The notes under the pieces are model-generated. The model was not told the DNA's origin and made no database searches. It was given only the letters and a program-made list of their open reading frames with translations. 7,890 bases of DNA from contig CALMVH010000233.1 in the NCBI GenBank assembly GCA_937873165.1, forward strand, positions 1 to 7,890. Direction: 5' to 3'. Source of the DNA: an uncultured Rhodospirillales bacterium. GTDB lineage: Bacteria > Pseudomonadota > Alphaproteobacteria > CALMVH01. Below are positions 5,768 through 7,890 of this stretch, piece by piece (position 1 is the stretch's first letter; each line of letters begins with the position of its first letter). A program made the translations under genes and the position numbers.

Positions 5768-7323
5768 TGTGCTGCCCCTTCCAGAGTTTCATCGAATACG
5801 GGCGCATCCACGTGCTCGCGCCACGACCGGTTCGTTTGCAGATCGAGATCGGCTTGCATCAGCCTCGTTGTGATGCGAGCGGATTCGAAGATCACCGGCA
5901 GGCCGCTGCCCGGATGTGTGCCGCCGCCGACGAGGTACACGCCGTCGAGTTCATCGAAACGGTTCTTGGGCCGAAACATCAGCATCTGGTCCAGCGAATG
6001 GGCCAGGTTGAACGTCGCGCCGTTATAGATCTGGTGCCCGTCCTGCCAGTCACGGGGCGTCATCGTCTTTTCGAACCGGATACGGTGCTCGATGTCGCGG
6101 ATGCCAATGGTTTCCAGGCGCTTCAGCACGCGCGCGCGGTATGCGGCGCGCAGGGTGGCGTCCCACATGATGCCGGGATCATTGTGCGGCACGGGCACCA
6201 GGACATACAGCGTGGAGTGACCGGTGAGCGCCATGCCGGGATCGGTGACGCAGGCATTCTGCACATAGAACGAAGGCGCCTCCGTCAGGGCGGTTCGCGC
6301 CTCGATCTCCGCGATGTTGCGCCGGTAATCGTCCGCCAGGAAGATCGTATGATGTTCCAGGTTATCGACCTTGCCCTCGATCCCGAGATACAGCATGTAT
6401 GTCGAACACGAGTACCGCTTCTTGTCCAGCTTGGCGTCCGTCCAGCGGCGGCGCAGTTCGTTCGGGACCAGCCGTTGCATGGCGCGGGCGAAATCGGCGT
6501 TGATCACCACGGCATCGGCTGGATAATACCCTTGGGCGGTCTCAACGCCCACCACCCGCCGGCCTTCGAAGCGCAGCTTCGTCACGTCCTCGCCAAACCG
6601 GAACCTGCCACCGGCCTCCGACGCCAGGGCCGTCATCCGGTCCATCACCGCCGCGCAGCCGCCGCGCGGGTGATAGACGCCATGCTCGTATTCGAGGAAC
6701 GACAGGATGGTAAACAGGCTGGGACAGCGGAACGGCGACATGCCGAGGTACTTGCTCTGAAACGAAAACGCCAGCCGTGTCCGGGGATCCTTGAAGAAAC
6801 GCCCCAGATCCTTGTCTACCGAGCGCGTCGGAGCCAAGTGGCGAAGCGCTGCGATCACCTTCGGGTCGAGCAAGGCGCCGTACGAACTGAATGGCCGCTC
6901 CAGGATCGGGCGGAAGGCTTCCAGTTTGACGCGGTTCTCGGCAAGGAATGCCGGCAAATTCTTGGCATCCTCGGGCGCGAAGGCGGCAATCTGCGCCATC
7001 ATGCGCGGAATGTCGCCCGTCGCCTTGACGCGTTCGCCCGTCTCGAACCGGACCTCATACTGCGGATCAAGGCGGATCAGGTCGATTTCCCGATCAAGGT
7101 TGTGGCCCGATGCCGAAAATATCTCGGACAGCACGCGGGGGTACAGGAAGAATGTCGGGCCGGTGTCGAAGCGGAACCCATCCTGCTGGATTGCCGCAGA
7201 GCGGCCCCCGGGAACCGGCTGGCGTTCGATCACGGTGACGTCGGCATCGGTGTTGCCAAGCAGCATCGCATTGGCAAGTCCGCCTGGACCTGCGCCGATC
7301 ACCACAATTCTTTTGCGCGACAT
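5764..7323 (-). CDS. crtN: CrtN-like C30 carotenoid (squalene/dehydrosqualene) desaturase
   Basis: This first gene of the operon encodes 519 residues of the phytoene-desaturase family. It begins with VVIGAGPGGLANAML (7-21), followed by the ribose-binding acid in VIERQPVPGG (31-40) and GFRFDTGPTFFLYPRV. The C-terminal signature DGVYLVGGGTHPGSGLPV is at about 460-477. Compared from memory with S. aureus CrtN and CrtP, it sides with CrtN: FQ..Y.G..P.R.PSL, GV(H/Y)...GG, YSCS..(L/M).Y(L/I)GI, and a conserved DD(Y/F)R.NI.EI. It should insert conjugated double bonds into squalene or dehydrosqualene using FAD at the membrane. The frame is open far upstream, but that part runs antisense to the aldehyde dehydrogenase and does not look like protein. 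MSRKRIVVIGAG is chosen because family members start a few residues before the glycine motif. The ribosome binding site GGGGA is weak and close. Confidence 0.87.
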   Translation of the reverse strand: MSRKRIVVIGAGPGGLANAMLLGNTDADVTVIERQPVPGGRSAAIQQDGFRFDTGPTFFLYPRVLSEIFSASGHNLDREIDLIRLDPQYEVRFETGERVKATGDIPRMMAQIAAFAPEDAKNLPAFLAENRVKLEAFRPILERPFSSYGALLDPKVIAALRHLAPTRSVDKDLGRFFKDPRTRLAFSFQSKYLGMSPFRCPSLFTILSFLEYEHGVYHPRGGCAAVMDRMTALASEAGGRFRFGEDVTKLRFEGRRVVGVETAQGYYPADAVVINADFARAMQRLVPNELRRRWTDAKLDKKRYSCSTYMLYLGIEGKVDNLEHHTIFLADDYRRNIAEIEARTALTEAPSFYVQNACVTDPGMALTGHSTLYVLVPVPHNDPGIMWDATLRAAYRARVLKRLETIGIRDIEHRIRFEKTMTPRDWQDGHQIYNGATFNLAHSLDQMLMFRPKNRFDELDGVYLVGGGTHPGSGLPVIFESARITTRLMQADLDLQTNRSWREHVDAPVFDETLEGAAQ

Positions 7324-7389
7324 GTTCCCCAAACAGTCTGGTCCCATAAATTGCGCTAGACATAGATCAAAACGAGGCGCCGCAAAGGT
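7324..7389. promoter_or_regulatory. Divergent promoter region between crtN and the aldehyde dehydrogenase
   Basis: These 66 bp separate the two divergent starts and must hold the start signals of the crt operon and probably of the dehydrogenase. On the minus strand TTGATC is followed after 16 nt by TATGGG, a weak sigma-70-like pair for crtN. For the plus strand no convincing -35/-10 pair is seen. The AT-richer core is about 7348-7373. No clear operator palindrome stands out; a TTG-N14-CAA arrangement is too loose to name a regulator. Confidence 0.4.
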
Positions 7390-7890
7390 ATGTTTGAATA
7401 TTCTAAGCCCCTGATGCGCGTTGCACAGCAAGCCTGGGCGGGGACCACCCTGCGCGACCGGCTGAAAATCATCGGGCGCGCGCGGCGGCAGATTGCGCAG
7501 CAGGCCGAGGCATTCGCCAGTTCGGTGGAACTGCCGGGCCGGCGCACGTCTACCGACACGCTGCCGATGGAAGTGATCCCGCTGCTGGCCGCCATGCGCT
7601 TTCTCGAACAAGAAGCGCCCGCCTTGTTGAAGCCGCGCAGGCCTGGCGGACGCGGGCGACCGTTCTGGCTGGGCGGCATCGAAACGGAGGTTCGGCGCGA
7701 TCCCTATGGTACCGTTCTGGTGATCGGACCCTTCAATTACCCGCTGTTCCTGCCGGGCGTACAGGTGGTTCAGGCATTGGCGGCTGGCAACGCTGTTCTG
7801 GTAAAGCCATCGCCGGGACATTCCGCACCTATTCAGCTGTTGCGCGACGCGCTGGTGAAGGCCGGTTTGCCGGCCAGCCTGATGCATATC
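7390..7890 (+). CDS. Aldehyde dehydrogenase, N-terminal part (carotenoid aldehyde to acid), partial
   Basis: The frame is open from the ATG at 7390 through the last base, 167 codons, with the rest beyond the window. It matches the NAD(P)-dependent aldehyde dehydrogenase superfamily. The key block is VLVIGPFNYPLFLPG (109-123), with the oxyanion-hole Asn116, and it is followed by ALAAGNAVLVKPSPG (129-143), with the cofactor-contacting Lys139. The helix-rich first 45 residues (RLKIIGRARRQIAQQAE) fit the usual N-terminus of the short-type enzymes. The catalytic Cys and Glu lie outside the window, so activity cannot be judged. An AAAGGT precedes the start, and a GAGG lies further up; the next ATG (codon 9) is less likely. 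Divergent from crtN/crtP, it probably oxidises the C30 carotenoid aldehyde to the acid, the AldH step of staphyloxanthin synthesis. That pairing is also known in Methylomonas-type C30 clusters; here the substrate is inferred from context. Confidence 0.85.
   Translation, partial: MFEYSKPLMRVAQQAWAGTTLRDRLKIIGRARRQIAQQAEAFASSVELPGRRTSTDTLPMEVIPLLAAMRFLEQEAPALLKPRRPGGRGRPFWLGGIETEVRRDPYGTVLVIGPFNYPLFLPGVQVVQALAAGNAVLVKPSPGHSAPIQLLRDALVKAGLPASLMHI

Noticed and set aside
5767..7359. A 530-codon open frame on the plus strand opposite crtN
   Set aside because: It is the mirror of a GC-rich coding gene. Its composition (very high His, Arg, Gln; no domain motif) does not look like a protein, while the minus-strand frame has full CrtN motifs.
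7324..7887. Upstream extension of the crtN frame to give about 707 residues
   Set aside because: The extension runs antisense to the aldehyde dehydrogenase, has no family similarity, and would delete the intergenic promoter. MSRKRIVVIGAG at 7323 fits the family.
1..7890. CRISPR arrays, insertion sequences, tRNA or rRNA genes, phage genes
   Set aside because: No regularly spaced repeats, transposase motifs, terminal inverted repeats, cloverleaf or ribosomal sequence could be found on reading both strands.

Overview
This is a chromosomal segment of a moderately GC-rich (about 60%) bacterium, most likely an alphaproteobacterium. The evidence for that is a DUF3175 protein, a COG3146-type acetyltransferase tail, an EcfG-like promoter, and a squalene-type (C30) carotenoid operon of proteobacterial style. 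The exact order cannot be fixed from the sequence. There are no tRNA or rRNA genes, insertion sequences, phage genes or CRISPR repeats.

Left part (1-1300): the last 40 codons of a COG3146/GNAT-like protein face an HxlR-type regulator. Behind the regulator, on the same (minus) strand, lies a membrane-anchored CX5R protein phosphatase. An 18-codon open frame with a strong ribosome binding site precedes the phosphatase and overlaps its GTG start as GTGA, which suggests translational coupling.

Middle part (1380-2300): three small plus-strand genes. The first is a DUF3175 protein preceded by a sequence resembling an EcfG (general stress response) promoter. The other two are unrecognised proteins of 82 and 64 residues, the last rich in histidine. 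A GC-rich hairpin with a UCCG loop separates them from the convergent carotenoid operon.

Right part (2327-7890): a four-gene minus-strand operon, crtN - crtP - PlsC-type acyltransferase - crtQ, with junctions of ATGA, 2 nt and ATGA. Divergent from it across 66 bp is an aldehyde dehydrogenase that runs off the window. By comparison with the staphyloxanthin route, CrtN would desaturate a C30 backbone (squalene or dehydrosqualene), CrtP would oxidise a terminal methyl group to an aldehyde, the aldehyde dehydrogenase would make the acid, CrtQ would glycosylate it, and the acyltransferase would esterify the sugar. No C30 synthase (CrtM or HpnCDE) is in the window. Two oddities stand out. The crtQ reading frame is broken by what looks like a single missing base near 3153, so the glycosylation step may be lost unless this is a sequencing error. 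The acyltransferase has HX4E in place of the usual HX4D motif.
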